From: Bradyrhizobium sp. SZCCT0231
Lineage (GTDB): Bacteria > Pseudomonadota > Alphaproteobacteria > Rhizobiales > Xanthobacteraceae
Length of the DNA: 64,000 nt
Assembly: GCF_018130245.1 (NCBI RefSeq)
Contig: NZ_JAFCKP010000021.1
Location: 1 to 64,000, forward strand
Direction: 5' to 3'
Position numbers and translations under genes: made by a program. Under the pieces are notes generated by a model. That model ran no database searches. It was not told the DNA's origin and saw only the letters and a list, made by a program, of their open reading frames with translations. Shown here piece after piece: positions 17,375 through 26,612 of the stretch; position 1 is the first letter of the stretch, and each line of letters opens with the position of its first letter.

Positions 17375-19879
17375 CTAGTACAGCCCGCCGGTGCCCGGCC
17401 GCATGAAGAAGCCGGAATCCGGCTGCTGCTGTTGCGACGCCGGCATGCGCCCGTCGGCGTCGGCGACGCCGATGACCGAATAATTATCCGGCGGCGCCGT
17501 ACCCGGCTTGAAGGCTTCGAGGATGGTTCCGCCGGTCTCGCCCGGGCCGGCGCGCATGCCGGTCTTGGCGACGACGCGGACGAGCTTGATGCCGGCCGGC
17601 ACCTTGAACGGAACGGCGGGCTTGTCGGCGAGCGCGAGCTTGAGGAAGTCGCGCGCGATGGGAGCTGCCAGATGGCCGCCGGTCGCGGCGTTGCCCCTGC
17701 CCAGCGGACGCGGCTTGTCGTAGCCCATGTAGATGGCGACGGCGATGTCGGGCGAGAAGCCAACGAACCAGGCGTCCTTGGCCTCGTTGGTGGTGCCGGT
17801 CTTGCCGGCGACGGGTTTGCCAACGTCCTTGACGACGGTGGCCGTACCAGCCTGCACCACGCCTTCCATCAGCTCAGTGATCTGATAGGCGGTCATGGAA
17901 TCCAGCACCTGCTCGCGGCGGTCGATCAGTTGCGGCTCCGGCTGGCTCTTCCAGCCGCCCGGCGCGTCGCAACCGCGGCACTCGCGCTGATCGTGCTTGA
18001 AGATGGTGCGGCCGTAGCGGTCCTGGATACGGTCGATCAAGGTCGGCTTCACCCGGCGGCCGCCATTGGCGAGCATCGAGTAGGCCGTGACCATGCGCAT
18101 GGCCGTGGTCTCGCCGGCGCCGAGCGCGTAGGAGAGATAGTTCGGCAGCTCGTCATAGACGCCGAAACGGCGGGCATATTCGCCGATCAGCGGCATGCCG
18201 ATGTCCTGCGCGAGGCGCACCGTCACCGTGTTGAGCGACTGCCGCAGCGCGTTGCGCAGCGTCACCGGTCCCTGGAACTTGCCCGAGGAGAAGTTCTCAG
18301 GCCGCCACACACCGGCGCCCTGGCCCTGATCGATTTCGATGGGCGCGTCGAGCACGACGGTCGAGGGCGTATAGCCGTTGTCGAGCGCGGCCGAATAGAC
18401 GATCGGCTTGAACGACGAACCCGGCTGCCGATAGGCCTGCGTGGCGCGATTGAACTGGCTTTGGTCGAACGAGAAGCCGCCGACCATCGCGAGCACGCGG
18501 CCGGTCCAGGGATCCATCACCACCATGGCGCCGGAGACTTCCGGGATCTGGCGCAGCCGGTACTGGCCTTCGACCGGTTGTCCTTCCTTGGTGTAGAGCG
18601 GATCGGCATAGATCACGTCGCCGGGCTGAAGCACCTGCGACACCGCCGTCGGCGTCTTGCCCTTCGTGCCGCCCTGCACGGCCCGCGCCCAGCGCACGCC
18701 GTCCACCGTGACGATGCCGGTTTCGCGCTGTTTGCTCACCGCGCCGCCAAGCTCGCGGCTCGGCTGGAAGCCGATGCGCGCCGACTGATCGCTGGTCTCC
18801 AGCACGACCGCCATGCGCCACGGCGAGATATCGGAGAGCGATTTGATCTCGGCGAGCTTCACGCCCCAGTCGCCAGAAATATCGAGCTTGCTCATGGCGC
18901 CGCGATAGCCCTGCTGCTCGTCATAGTTCACGAGACCTGCGACCATGGCCTTGCGCGCCATGACCTGGATCTTCGGAGCGAGCGTGGTGCGAACCGACAG
19001 GCCACCCTCGTAGAGCTTCTTCTCGCCGTAGCGCTCGAAGATGTCGCGGCGGACTTCCTCGGCGAAATATTCGCCGGCGAAGGTGTGGGCGCCGTTGGAA
19101 CGGCTGGTGACCGCCAGCGGCTCCTTGCGCGCCTTGTCGGAATCGGCCTGCTTGATCCAGCCGTTCTCCAAGAGACGGTCGATCACGTAATTGCGGCGCT
19201 CGATGGCGCGGTCGCGGTTACGCACCGGATGCAGCGTCGCCGGCATCTTCGGCAGCGCCGCCAGATAGGACGCTTCCGCCACCGTCAGCTCGTTCACCGA
19301 CTTGTCGAAATAGACCAGCGAGGCGGCGGCGATGCCGTAGGCGCCGAGGCCGAGATAGATTTCGTTCAGGTACAGCTCGAGGATCTTGTCCTTCGAGTAG
19401 GTCTTCTCGATCCGCATCGCCAGCAAGGCTTCCTTGATCTTGCGGGCGAAGGAGACCTCGTTGGTGAGCAGGAAGTTCTTGGCGACCTGCTGGGTGATCG
19501 TGGAAGCACCCTGCGGACGGCGGTTGGAGCCGTAGTTCTGCAGGTAAAGTAATCCGGCGCGCGCCATGCCGGTGTAGTCGATGCCGCCATGCTCGTAGAA
19601 ATTCTTGTCCTCGGCGGCCAGGAACGCGTTGATCACGAGCTTGGGCACCGCCTGGATTGGCAGATACAGCCGCCGTTCCTTGGCGTATTCGCCGAGCAGC
19701 GAACCGTCGACCGCGTGCACGCGGGTCATCACCGGCGGCTCGTAATCCTGGAGCTGAGAGTAGTCCGGCAAGTCCTTGGAGAAATGCCAGATCAGGCCTG
19801 CCACGGCCCCGACACCGACGAGGAACACCACTGTTCCCGCGGCGAACAGGAAGCCCATGAACCGCACCAGCAAGCGCAT
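17375..19879 (-). CDS. mrcA: Penicillin-binding protein 1A (bifunctional transglycosylase/transpeptidase)
   Basis: An 834-residue class A PBP with an N-terminal membrane anchor (about residues 5-32). The GT51 glycosyltransferase domain has EDKNFYEHGGID (catalytic Glu) and QGASTITQQVAKNFLL. An OB-like insert follows, then a penicillin-binding domain with SSFKP (nucleophile Ser), SLN in ALRQSLNTV, and KTGTTN. It polymerises and cross-links peptidoglycan at the inner membrane. It sits between amiC and prfB on the same strand, in the conserved alphaproteobacterial order. The C-terminus carries a short Gln-rich tail. Confidence 0.96.
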   Translation of the reverse strand: MRLLVRFMGFLFAAGTVVFLVGVGAVAGLIWHFSKDLPDYSQLQDYEPPVMTRVHAVDGSLLGEYAKERRLYLPIQAVPKLVINAFLAAEDKNFYEHGGIDYTGMARAGLLYLQNYGSNRRPQGASTITQQVAKNFLLTNEVSFARKIKEALLAMRIEKTYSKDKILELYLNEIYLGLGAYGIAAASLVYFDKSVNELTVAEASYLAALPKMPATLHPVRNRDRAIERRNYVIDRLLENGWIKQADSDKARKEPLAVTSRSNGAHTFAGEYFAEEVRRDIFERYGEKKLYEGGLSVRTTLAPKIQVMARKAMVAGLVNYDEQQGYRGAMSKLDISGDWGVKLAEIKSLSDISPWRMAVVLETSDQSARIGFQPSRELGGAVSKQRETGIVTVDGVRWARAVQGGTKGKTPTAVSQVLQPGDVIYADPLYTKEGQPVEGQYRLRQIPEVSGAMVVMDPWTGRVLAMVGGFSFDQSQFNRATQAYRQPGSSFKPIVYSAALDNGYTPSTVVLDAPIEIDQGQGAGVWRPENFSSGKFQGPVTLRNALRQSLNTVTVRLAQDIGMPLIGEYARRFGVYDELPNYLSYALGAGETTAMRMVTAYSMLANGGRRVKPTLIDRIQDRYGRTIFKHDQRECRGCDAPGGWKSQPEPQLIDRREQVLDSMTAYQITELMEGVVQAGTATVVKDVGKPVAGKTGTTNEAKDAWFVGFSPDIAVAIYMGYDKPRPLGRGNAATGGHLAAPIARDFLKLALADKPAVPFKVPAGIKLVRVVAKTGMRAGPGETGGTILEAFKPGTAPPDNYSVIGVADADGRMPASQQQQPDSGFFMRPGTGGLY

Positions 19880-20109
19880 TATCTGTTTATCCGTTCAAAC
19901 TCTGGATCAGCCCAGTATCAGCCCCTTAGCACCCCAAACAGGCGCCAATTTCACGTCGCGAATTCGCCGGCTTACGCAATCACATCAATGCCGGACTTAA
20001 GACGCTTGCCGAACAGGATTCTCGCCGATTCCGGAACCCCCTGCTGGGTTTTTATAAAGGGTCCGCTGTGGCCAAACTAGGGCCTTTGGGTCGGGAGGAA
20101 CAAACCGTT

Positions 20110-21405
20110 TCAGTTGGACGTCCCGGCTGTGGCCATCCGCTTGGTCAAAAATCCGTCGATCGCCTGTGCCATCGAGCCCACGGCGCGGGACCGCCACCCC
20201 TCGGAGACCAGGTGCTCGCGGTCGCCCTTGTTGGAGACATAACCGATCTCGACCAGCACCGAGGGCACGTCGGGCGCCTTCAGGACCCGGAATCCGGCGG
20301 ACTTCAGGGGATGCTTGTGCATCCGCACCGTCTGCTTCATTTCACCCATCAAGAGGCGGGCGAAACGGTTTGAAAAGGTGCGGGTTTCGCGCTGCGTGAG
20401 GTCGATCAGGATGTCGGCGACGTCGGTCGGCTCCTCCGCGAGGTTGAAGCCGGCGATCGCATCCGCCCGGTTCTCCGCATCGGCCAGCCGCTGGGCCTCG
20501 GCGTCGGACGCCTTGTCGGAGAGCGTATAGATGGTCGCGCCTTGCGCATCGCCTTCGGCACGCGGCAGCGCATCGGCATGGATCGAGACGAACAAGGCCG
20601 CCTTGAGATTGCGGGCGATCTTGGTGCGGTCATGGAGGGGAATGAAGGTGTCGTCGTCCCGCGTCATGACCACGCGGTACTTGCCGGCCTTCTCCAGCCT
20701 GTCGCGTAGCGCCCGGCCAAAAGCCAGCACCAGGTTCTTTTCGCTCTCACCGCCCGACTGCGTCCCGTTGTCGATGCCACCATGGCCGGGATCGATCACG
20801 ACCACCGGACGGCCGTCGGCCTTCTGCTGCGCGGCTTCCGGGGTCGCCGCGCCGGGAACCGTGGCAGGCGGCGACGCCGCGATCGCGGGCCGCAGCTCGG
20901 GATGGTTTTCGGGGGCAGGCGACGGCACGAAGGCGGAGCGATCGACCTCCTCCAGCTCGAGCACGAGCCGAGCCGGCTGGCCGTTGGCCGCCTCCAGCAC
21001 GTAGGAATTGGCGATCTTCGCCGGCCCGGTCAGATCGAACACGATTCGCGAGCCGCCCGGCATGACAAGCCCGTAGCGGAAGGCCTTGACCAGCCCCCGC
21101 CCCCCGCTCCCGGCCCCGGCGGGCAGCTGAAAATTGACTTGCGGGACGTCCACCACCACGCGGTAGGGATCGGCCAGCGTGATGGCGCGGAAGGTGACGG
21201 TCTGATCGAGGTCGAGGATGAAGCGGGTCTGCTTGCCATCGCCGGCCAGCCGGGCGGCCGAGGCGATTGGAAAATTCGCTGCCGCAACAGCGGGTTGGAG
21301 CTCGCTTTCCGCAGCAATGAGGCGCGAGGAATCAGCACACGGCAATGCCGCGATGCACAGCAACACGCCTGCCAGCAAAATCCGTCGATTTGTGCGGCTC
21401 GCCAC
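20110..21405 (-). CDS. amiC: N-acetylmuramoyl-L-alanine amidase, AMIN + Amidase_3
   Basis: A 431-residue secreted amidase with a signal peptide (RRILLAGVLLCIAALPCADS). An AMIN domain at about residues 45-155 targets septal peptidoglycan (TRFILDLDQTVTFRA, VVVDVPQVNFQLPAG). The zinc amidase domain starts at about residue 200, with VVIDPGHGGIDNG (His ligand), ESEKNLVLA (Glu), FVSIHADA (His) and LVEIGYVSNKGDREHL (catalytic Glu). It cleaves the stem peptide from MurNAc during daughter-cell separation. A perfect CtrA box lies 49-63 bases upstream of its start codon, and rne is transcribed divergently. Confidence 0.95.
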   Translation of the reverse strand: MASRTNRRILLAGVLLCIAALPCADSSRLIAAESELQPAVAAANFPIASAARLAGDGKQTRFILDLDQTVTFRAITLADPYRVVVDVPQVNFQLPAGAGSGGRGLVKAFRYGLVMPGGSRIVFDLTGPAKIANSYVLEAANGQPARLVLELEEVDRSAFVPSPAPENHPELRPAIAASPPATVPGAATPEAAQQKADGRPVVVIDPGHGGIDNGTQSGGESEKNLVLAFGRALRDRLEKAGKYRVVMTRDDDTFIPLHDRTKIARNLKAALFVSIHADALPRAEGDAQGATIYTLSDKASDAEAQRLADAENRADAIAGFNLAEEPTDVADILIDLTQRETRTFSNRFARLLMGEMKQTVRMHKHPLKSAGFRVLKAPDVPSVLVEIGYVSNKGDREHLVSEGWRSRAVGSMAQAIDGFLTKRMATAGTSN

Positions 21406-22110
21406 CGATTCCGTGCCTCCGAGCAGCCCTCTTAACGCAATAGAACCACAGGGTTAATCGCTCTTTAATGACGAAAACGCGAAACTCGCCGACTGTGACC
21501 GCCGTGCGACGCTCCCTTGCACGGCTGGCTCATTCCTCGTATGTACGGAATGCTGACGGCCGATATTTCCGGTTGTGTCGCATTCAGCCTCCCGGTGCAG
21601 CGCCGGAACTCCCAAGGTTTGGGAATTCCAGCGTTTTCCGCTTCCCTCTAAGACCAGCGCGGTGCGCGGCAGCGAGGTGGAGCGGGTCAAGCTCCGGCGG
21701 CGGACGGTCTCGGGTTACCACTCATGTTACCGGGACGGTTCTGACAGCGACGTAACCCATTACCCGGTCCCTTGATCCCAAGGGAGCGGTTCGTGACCCC
21801 CAAGGCGAGCGCGCTCGCGCCGTGCCTGGCCAGCAGCAACTGATTGAAGGGCGGCCTCGCCGCCCAGTGTTTCATACGGGCCGACGCTTGATGCGCCAGA
21901 CTGTGCCGACGAAATCTGAAGGATCATTCGCGACGCTGCGGAGTGACAATCCCGCGCGTCGCAACGGTCCTGAAGCTTCCGGTTCGGCGAGGCGCGAGAG
22001 ACGGCGTTTCGGCCTTCCCCTCACCCCCGAATCAGGTGGACCGTCGCGTCACCCGGCAGCGCGATACGCGCCCACGGTTTATCGCGCCCGCCGCCGCCAA
22101 GAGTTAAGAC
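21406..22110 (+). other. Long intergenic region/leader between amiC and rne
   Basis: About 705 bases without a convincing gene. It holds the CtrA box near amiC, a perfect 7-base hairpin GGGCGGC-CTC-GCCGCCC (21849-21865), and a second complementary pair GGGTTAC (21712-21718)/GTAACCC (21752-21758). A long structured 5' leader would fit autoregulation of RNase E, which cuts its own leader in enterobacteria. No sequence similarity to that element is claimed. The only short open frames have poor start contexts. Confidence 0.5.
21454..21468 (-). promoter_or_regulatory. CtrA box upstream of amiC
   Basis: On the minus strand this reads TTAA-AGAGCGA-TTAA followed by CC. It is an exact TTAA-N7-TTAA CtrA recognition sequence with the favoured trailing CC. 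It lies 49-63 bases before the amiC start codon, a position suited to activation or repression of a nearby promoter. CtrA is the cell-cycle master regulator of alphaproteobacteria and controls division genes, which fits a septal amidase. Binding is not shown by sequence alone. Confidence 0.6.
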
Positions 22111-25100
22111 ATGCCCAACAAGATGTTGATCGATGCCACCCACCCGGAAGAGACCCGGGTCGTCGTGGTCCGCGGCAATCGCGTCGAAGAGTTTGATTTC
22201 GAGACCGCACAACGCAAGCAACTGCGCGGGAATATCTACCTCGCCAAGGTCACAAGGGTCGAACCCTCGCTCCAGGCCGCCTTCGTCGAATATGGCGGCA
22301 ACCGCCACGGCTTCCTCGCCTTCAGCGAAATCCATCCCGATTACTACCAGATCCCGGTTGCCGACCGGCAGGCGCTGATCGAGGCCGAGGAACAGGCCCA
22401 TCGCGAGGCCGAGGAAGAGAGCGAGAATCGCTCGCACGGCCGCCGCCGTTCGCGCCACCGCAACGCCCGCCGCCGCGGTCATGGCGAACGCGTGCGCAGC
22501 GACATCGTCGAAGGCCTCGACGCCGGTGCCGATCCCGTCGCCCAGCCGGTCGAGGACGCGACGCTGCCGGAGCATGCCGAGGGTGCCCTGCACGAGGGCG
22601 AGCATCTGCACGCCGACGCGGAGCATCACGGCGAGCACGAGAGCCACGATCACGATCATGGCGAACATGATCATGACGATCATCATCATGCCCATGATGA
22701 CGAGCACCATCACGCTCACGATCATGACGCCCACGGCCATGAGGGTGAGCACGATCGTCACGACCATGAGCATGCCGACGAGGCGCCCGCGCCCGTCGCT
22801 GCGGTCGGCGCCGAACCCGTGGTCGCAACCGAGACCGTTGCCGAACCGCAGCAGGCCCCCACGTTCGAGACTCCCGCCTCCTTGGAAGCGCAAGCAGAAC
22901 CTCTTGCGGAAGCCGTGACTTCGGCCGTCGAGCCGGCCGATGCCGTTTACGCCGCCGGCGAGCGCTCTGAGGCTCCTCATCAGGAGTCCGATGAGGAAGA
23001 CGACGAGGACGAGGACGGCGAGGAAGCCGAAGAGGAGCACGTCGAATCCGTCGGCGGCGACGACGTGCTGGAGGAGGTGCCGGAGCGCACCTTCCGCCCG
23101 CGCCGTCAATACAAGATCCAGGAAGTCATCAAGCGCCGCCAGGTGATGCTGGTGCAGGTCGTCAAGGAAGAGCGCGGCAACAAGGGCGCGGCGCTGACGA
23201 CCTATCTCTCGCTCGCCGGCCGCTACGCCGTGCTGATGCCGAATACCGCGCGCGGCGGCGGCATCAGCCGCAAGATCACCAGCGCGCAGGACCGTTCCCG
23301 TTTGAAGGAAGTGGTGCAGGATCTCGACGTGCCCGAGGGCATGGGTATCATCCTGCGCACCGCAGGTGCCTCCCGCACCAAGCCCGAGATCAAGCGCGAC
23401 TTCGAATATCTGATCCGGATGTGGGAGACGGTGCGCGACCTCACGCTGAAGTCGCAGGCCCCGACCCTCGTCTACGAGGAAGGCTCGCTGATCAAGCGCT
23501 CGCTGCGCGACCTCTACAACAAGGAGATCGACGAGATCCAGGTCGCCGGCGAAGCCGGCTACCGCGAAGCGCGCGACTTCATGAAGATGCTGATGCCCGC
23601 CAATGTCAGCGCGGTGAAGCAGTATCGCGACGGCCAGCCGCTGTTCTCGCGCATGGGCGTCGAGAGCCAGCTGGATGCGATGTTCTCGCCGACGGTGCAA
23701 CTGCGCTCCGGCGGCTACATCGTGATCAACCAGACCGAGGCGCTGGTCTCGATCGACGTCAACTCGGGGCGATCGACCCGGGAGCACCATATCGAGGACA
23801 CCGCGCTCAAGACCAATCTGGAGGCGGCCGAAGAGGTCGCCCGCCAGCTTCGCCTGCGCGACCTCGCGGGCCTGATCGTCATCGATTTCATCGACATGGA
23901 CGAGAAGCGCAACAACCGCGCGGTCGAGCGCAAGCTGTCCGATTGCCTCAGGCAGGATCGCGCGCGCATCCAGGTCGGCCGCATCTCGCATTTCGGCCTG
24001 CTCGAGATGTCGCGCCAGCGCATCCGCGCCAGCGTGCTGGAGAGCTCGACCGATCCGTGCCCGCATTGCGGCGGCACCGGCCACGTCCGCTCGGTGTCTT
24101 CGGTGGCGCTGCAGCTCTTGCGCGGCCTCGAAGAGATCCTGATGAAGGGCGCGACCCACAATCTCGTGGTCCGCACCCGCACCGACGTCGCGCTCTATGT
24201 GCTGAACCACAAGCGCGGCCACCTGCGCGACCTCGAGAACGGCTTCAAGGTCACCCTGTCGGTGATCGCCGATCCCAGCGTCAGCGGTCCGCAGGCCTAT
24301 GTGATCGACCGCGGCGAGCAGGTGCATACGCTCGAAGCCGCCAAGGCGCTGCTCGCTGCGCAAGCCGCAGCGAGCCCGCCGCCACTGGCCGAAGAAGCCT
24401 ATGACGACGAGGACGGCTTCGACCTGGAGACTGAATCCGAGGTCGAAACCGACGAGACCGAAGGTCTTGCCGACGAGCAGGCTGCGGGCGAGGCAGCCTC
24501 CGAGCAGGACGGCCAGCGCCGCAAGCGCCGTCGCCGCCGGCGCGGCCGCGGTGGCCAGCGCGAAAGTGAGTTGCGCGAAGATACCGCCCCCACGCTGCCC
24601 GAAGCGGCCGTGGCGGCCGGTGAAGGTGAAGACGAGACCGAGTCCGAGCAGGACGGCGAGGAAGGCGAGGAGCAAGCAGCTCGCGGCGAGCAGCAGGGCA
24701 GCGGCGAGCGCCGGCGCCGGCGTGGTCGCCGCGGCGGACGCCGCCGTCGCGGTGGCGGCGAGGAAGGTCTCGCCGGTTCCATCAACGACGAGCTCGGCAC
24801 CAGTCCGCCGTCGGAAGCTGCCGACGCGGTTGCCGATTTCGATAGCTTCGGCAGCGAGGCTGCGCCCTCGATCGCACAGACCGAGCACACCACCGAACCG
24901 CAAGTCACTGAACAAGTCGCGCAGCCTGAGCCGCACGCCGAGGTCCAGACCGAGGCGCCGGCCCGGCCGGAGCCGGCTCCCGCCACGACCGCGACGCCAG
25001 AAGAAGAGCCCGCCGGCGACAAGGCCGCGCGGCGCCGCTCCACCGTCCGGGAAAAAGTGAGCTTCCAGCTGAACAGTCAGCCCGAGCCCGCAACGCCGGT

Positions 25101-25230
25101 GGCTCAGGCGACCGAACCGGTTGCTGCGCCCGCGCCGGCAGCCGAGCCCGCGCCGGAGGCTGCAAGCGAAACTCCGGCCGCCCCGCGCCGTGCCGGCTGG
25201 TGGTCACGCCGTTTCGGCGGCGGCGAGTAA
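22111..25230 (+). CDS. rne: Ribonuclease E with long His/Asp-rich insertion in the S1 domain
   Basis: A 1,039-residue endoribonuclease, the scaffold of the degradosome. The S1 domain begins at about residue 38 (RGNIYLAKVTRVEPSLQAAF). It is interrupted after HPDYYQIP by about 240 residues and resumes at QYKIQEVIKRRQVMLVQVVK. The insertion holds an Arg-rich patch, a His/Asp/Glu tract (about residues 157-224) and an acidic run (about 293-314). The catalytic core is intact: SIDVNSGRSTRE and VIDFIDMDEKRN carry the metal-binding aspartates, and CPHCGGTGH is the Zn-link. The C-terminal scaffold has three Arg-rich RNA-binding blocks and the alphaproteobacterial end AGWWSRRFGG. An intrinsic terminator follows. 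Confidence 0.95.
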   Translation: MPNKMLIDATHPEETRVVVVRGNRVEEFDFETAQRKQLRGNIYLAKVTRVEPSLQAAFVEYGGNRHGFLAFSEIHPDYYQIPVADRQALIEAEEQAHREAEEESENRSHGRRRSRHRNARRRGHGERVRSDIVEGLDAGADPVAQPVEDATLPEHAEGALHEGEHLHADAEHHGEHESHDHDHGEHDHDDHHHAHDDEHHHAHDHDAHGHEGEHDRHDHEHADEAPAPVAAVGAEPVVATETVAEPQQAPTFETPASLEAQAEPLAEAVTSAVEPADAVYAAGERSEAPHQESDEEDDEDEDGEEAEEEHVESVGGDDVLEEVPERTFRPRRQYKIQEVIKRRQVMLVQVVKEERGNKGAALTTYLSLAGRYAVLMPNTARGGGISRKITSAQDRSRLKEVVQDLDVPEGMGIILRTAGASRTKPEIKRDFEYLIRMWETVRDLTLKSQAPTLVYEEGSLIKRSLRDLYNKEIDEIQVAGEAGYREARDFMKMLMPANVSAVKQYRDGQPLFSRMGVESQLDAMFSPTVQLRSGGYIVINQTEALVSIDVNSGRSTREHHIEDTALKTNLEAAEEVARQLRLRDLAGLIVIDFIDMDEKRNNRAVERKLSDCLRQDRARIQVGRISHFGLLEMSRQRIRASVLESSTDPCPHCGGTGHVRSVSSVALQLLRGLEEILMKGATHNLVVRTRTDVALYVLNHKRGHLRDLENGFKVTLSVIADPSVSGPQAYVIDRGEQVHTLEAAKALLAAQAAASPPPLAEEAYDDEDGFDLETESEVETDETEGLADEQAAGEAASEQDGQRRKRRRRRRGRGGQRESELREDTAPTLPEAAVAAGEGEDETESEQDGEEGEEQAARGEQQGSGERRRRRGRRGGRRRRGGGEEGLAGSINDELGTSPPSEAADAVADFDSFGSEAAPSIAQTEHTTEPQVTEQVAQPEPHAEVQTEAPARPEPAPATTATPEEEPAGDKAARRRSTVREKVSFQLNSQPEPATPVAQATEPVAAPAPAAEPAPEAASETPAAPRRAGWWSRRFGGGE

Positions 25231-25247
25231 AGGGAACGATGCAGTTG

Positions 25248-25276
25248 AAACCGCCCGGCCAAGCCGGGCGGTTTTG
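25248..25276 (+). terminator. Rho-independent terminator of rne
   Basis: AAACCGCCCGGC (25248-25259), a 3-base loop, GCCGGGCGGTTT (25263-25274), then more T. A perfect 12-base stem starting 18 bases after the rne stop. Confidence 0.9.
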
Positions 25277-25296
25277 ATTTGGTGAGGTCAGCTTCG

Positions 25297-26529
25297 ATGC
25301 AAAGCGCGATCATTCTCGGCGGCGGCATGGTGGGCGTGGGTGCCGCGCTGCATCTGCAGCAACGCGGCTGGTCGGTCACGCTGGTCGATCGCAGGGAGCC
25401 GGGCCGCGAGACCAGCTACGGCAATGCCGGGATGATTCAGGCGGAAGCGGTGCGGCCCTATCCGATGCCGCGCGATCTCGCTTCGCTCTTGAAGATCGCG
25501 ACCGGCCGCACCAACGACGTGCGCTACAGCCTCTCCTCCCTCCATCTCCACATCGAGCCCCTGCTCCGCTATTGGTGGCATTCGGCGCCGAAGCGGCATC
25601 GCGAGGCGATCGAGGCGTGGGCGCGGCTGATCGCCTACGCAACGGCCGAGCACGACATCCTGATCCGCGCGGCGCATGCCGACAATCTCGTCCGCCGCGC
25701 CGGCTACCGGGCGCTATACCGTAACGCCGCGGACCTGGACCTTTCGATCAAGGCTGCGGAGGAAGATCAGCGCGAATTCGGCGTGAACTTTCGCGTGCTG
25801 TCGGGCAGCGAGCTTGCCAAGGCCGAGCCGATCCTGCGCGACGATCTCCCTGGAGCCATCCATTGGCTCGACACCTGGACCGTGTCCGATCCCGGCGCGC
25901 TGGTCACGGCCTATGCCGAGTTGTTCGAGCGTCTCGGCGGCAGGATCGTGCTCGGTGATGCGCAATCGCTGCAGCAGACCCCGACCGGCTGGTCGGTCGA
26001 CACCGACCAGGGACGCATCGATGCTCCCCACGCCGTCGTGACGCTCGGGCCGTGGTCGCCCGATCTGTTGTACAAGTTCGGCTATCGCATCCCGCTGGTG
26101 CGCAAGCGCGGCTACCACATGCATTACAGCGGCGGCGCGTCGCTCGACCTGCCGCTCATCGACAAGACCGGCGGCTATGCCATGGGGCCGATGGCCAAGG
26201 GCATTCGCATCACGACGGGGGCGGAGCTGACGGGGCCGGATGCGCTGGCAACGCCGGTGCAGCTCGCCAGCGCCGAAGCCTCGGCACGCGAGCTGATCGA
26301 CCTCGGCAAGCGCGTCGAGCCGGATCCGTGGTTCGGCACGCGGCCCTGCACGCCCGACATGCTCCCGGTGCTCGGCCGCGCCCCGCGCCACCCCGGCCTC
26401 TGGATGAACTTCGGCCATGGACATCAGGGCTTCACGCTGGGCCCCGCGACCGGACGCCTGCTCGCGGAGATGATGAGCGGCGAAACGCCGGCGGTCGATC
26501 CCGCGCCGTACGGACCTGATCGGTTTTAG
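25297..26529 (+). CDS. FAD-dependent oxidoreductase, D-amino-acid dehydrogenase (DadA) family
   Basis: A 410-residue flavoprotein of the DAO superfamily. The dinucleotide fold is IILGGGMVGVGAALHLQQRG, with VTLVDRREPGRETSYGNAGM, the usual DadA continuation. The C-terminal flavin-contact motif is RPCTPDMLPVLGRAPRHPGL followed by NFGHGHQGFTLGPATGRLLA. It probably oxidises D-amino acids to 2-oxo acids, passing electrons to the membrane quinone pool. The start at ATG 25297 has GGTGAGG 9 bases upstream; a TTG at 25279 is less likely. The gene converges on dctA. Confidence 0.87.
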   Translation: MQSAIILGGGMVGVGAALHLQQRGWSVTLVDRREPGRETSYGNAGMIQAEAVRPYPMPRDLASLLKIATGRTNDVRYSLSSLHLHIEPLLRYWWHSAPKRHREAIEAWARLIAYATAEHDILIRAAHADNLVRRAGYRALYRNAADLDLSIKAAEEDQREFGVNFRVLSGSELAKAEPILRDDLPGAIHWLDTWTVSDPGALVTAYAELFERLGGRIVLGDAQSLQQTPTGWSVDTDQGRIDAPHAVVTLGPWSPDLLYKFGYRIPLVRKRGYHMHYSGGASLDLPLIDKTGGYAMGPMAKGIRITTGAELTGPDALATPVQLASAEASARELIDLGKRVEPDPWFGTRPCTPDMLPVLGRAPRHPGLWMNFGHGHQGFTLGPATGRLLAEMMSGETPAVDPAPYGPDRF

Positions 26530-26534
26530 CCTCG

Positions 26535-26568
26535 AAGAAAAGGGCTGATCGAGCAGCTCGACCAGCCC
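26535..26568 (-). terminator. Rho-independent terminator of dctA
   Basis: The hairpin GGGCTG-a-TCGAGC-A-GCTCGA-c-CAGCCC (26542-26568) has one internal mismatch. On the minus strand it is followed by TTTTCTT (26535-26541), so it ends dctA transcripts. The plus side has no T run. Confidence 0.8.
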
Positions 26569-26612
26569 TGTTGCTTCAAGGCCTGACAGCGCGTTGTGCT
26601 GCCATATCCGGA

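Noticed and set aside
22021-24936. Minus-strand open frame of 971 codons opposite rne
   Set aside because: It is the antisense of the RNase E coding sequence; the His/Asp codons read backwards give Met/Val-rich segments that imitate membrane helices.
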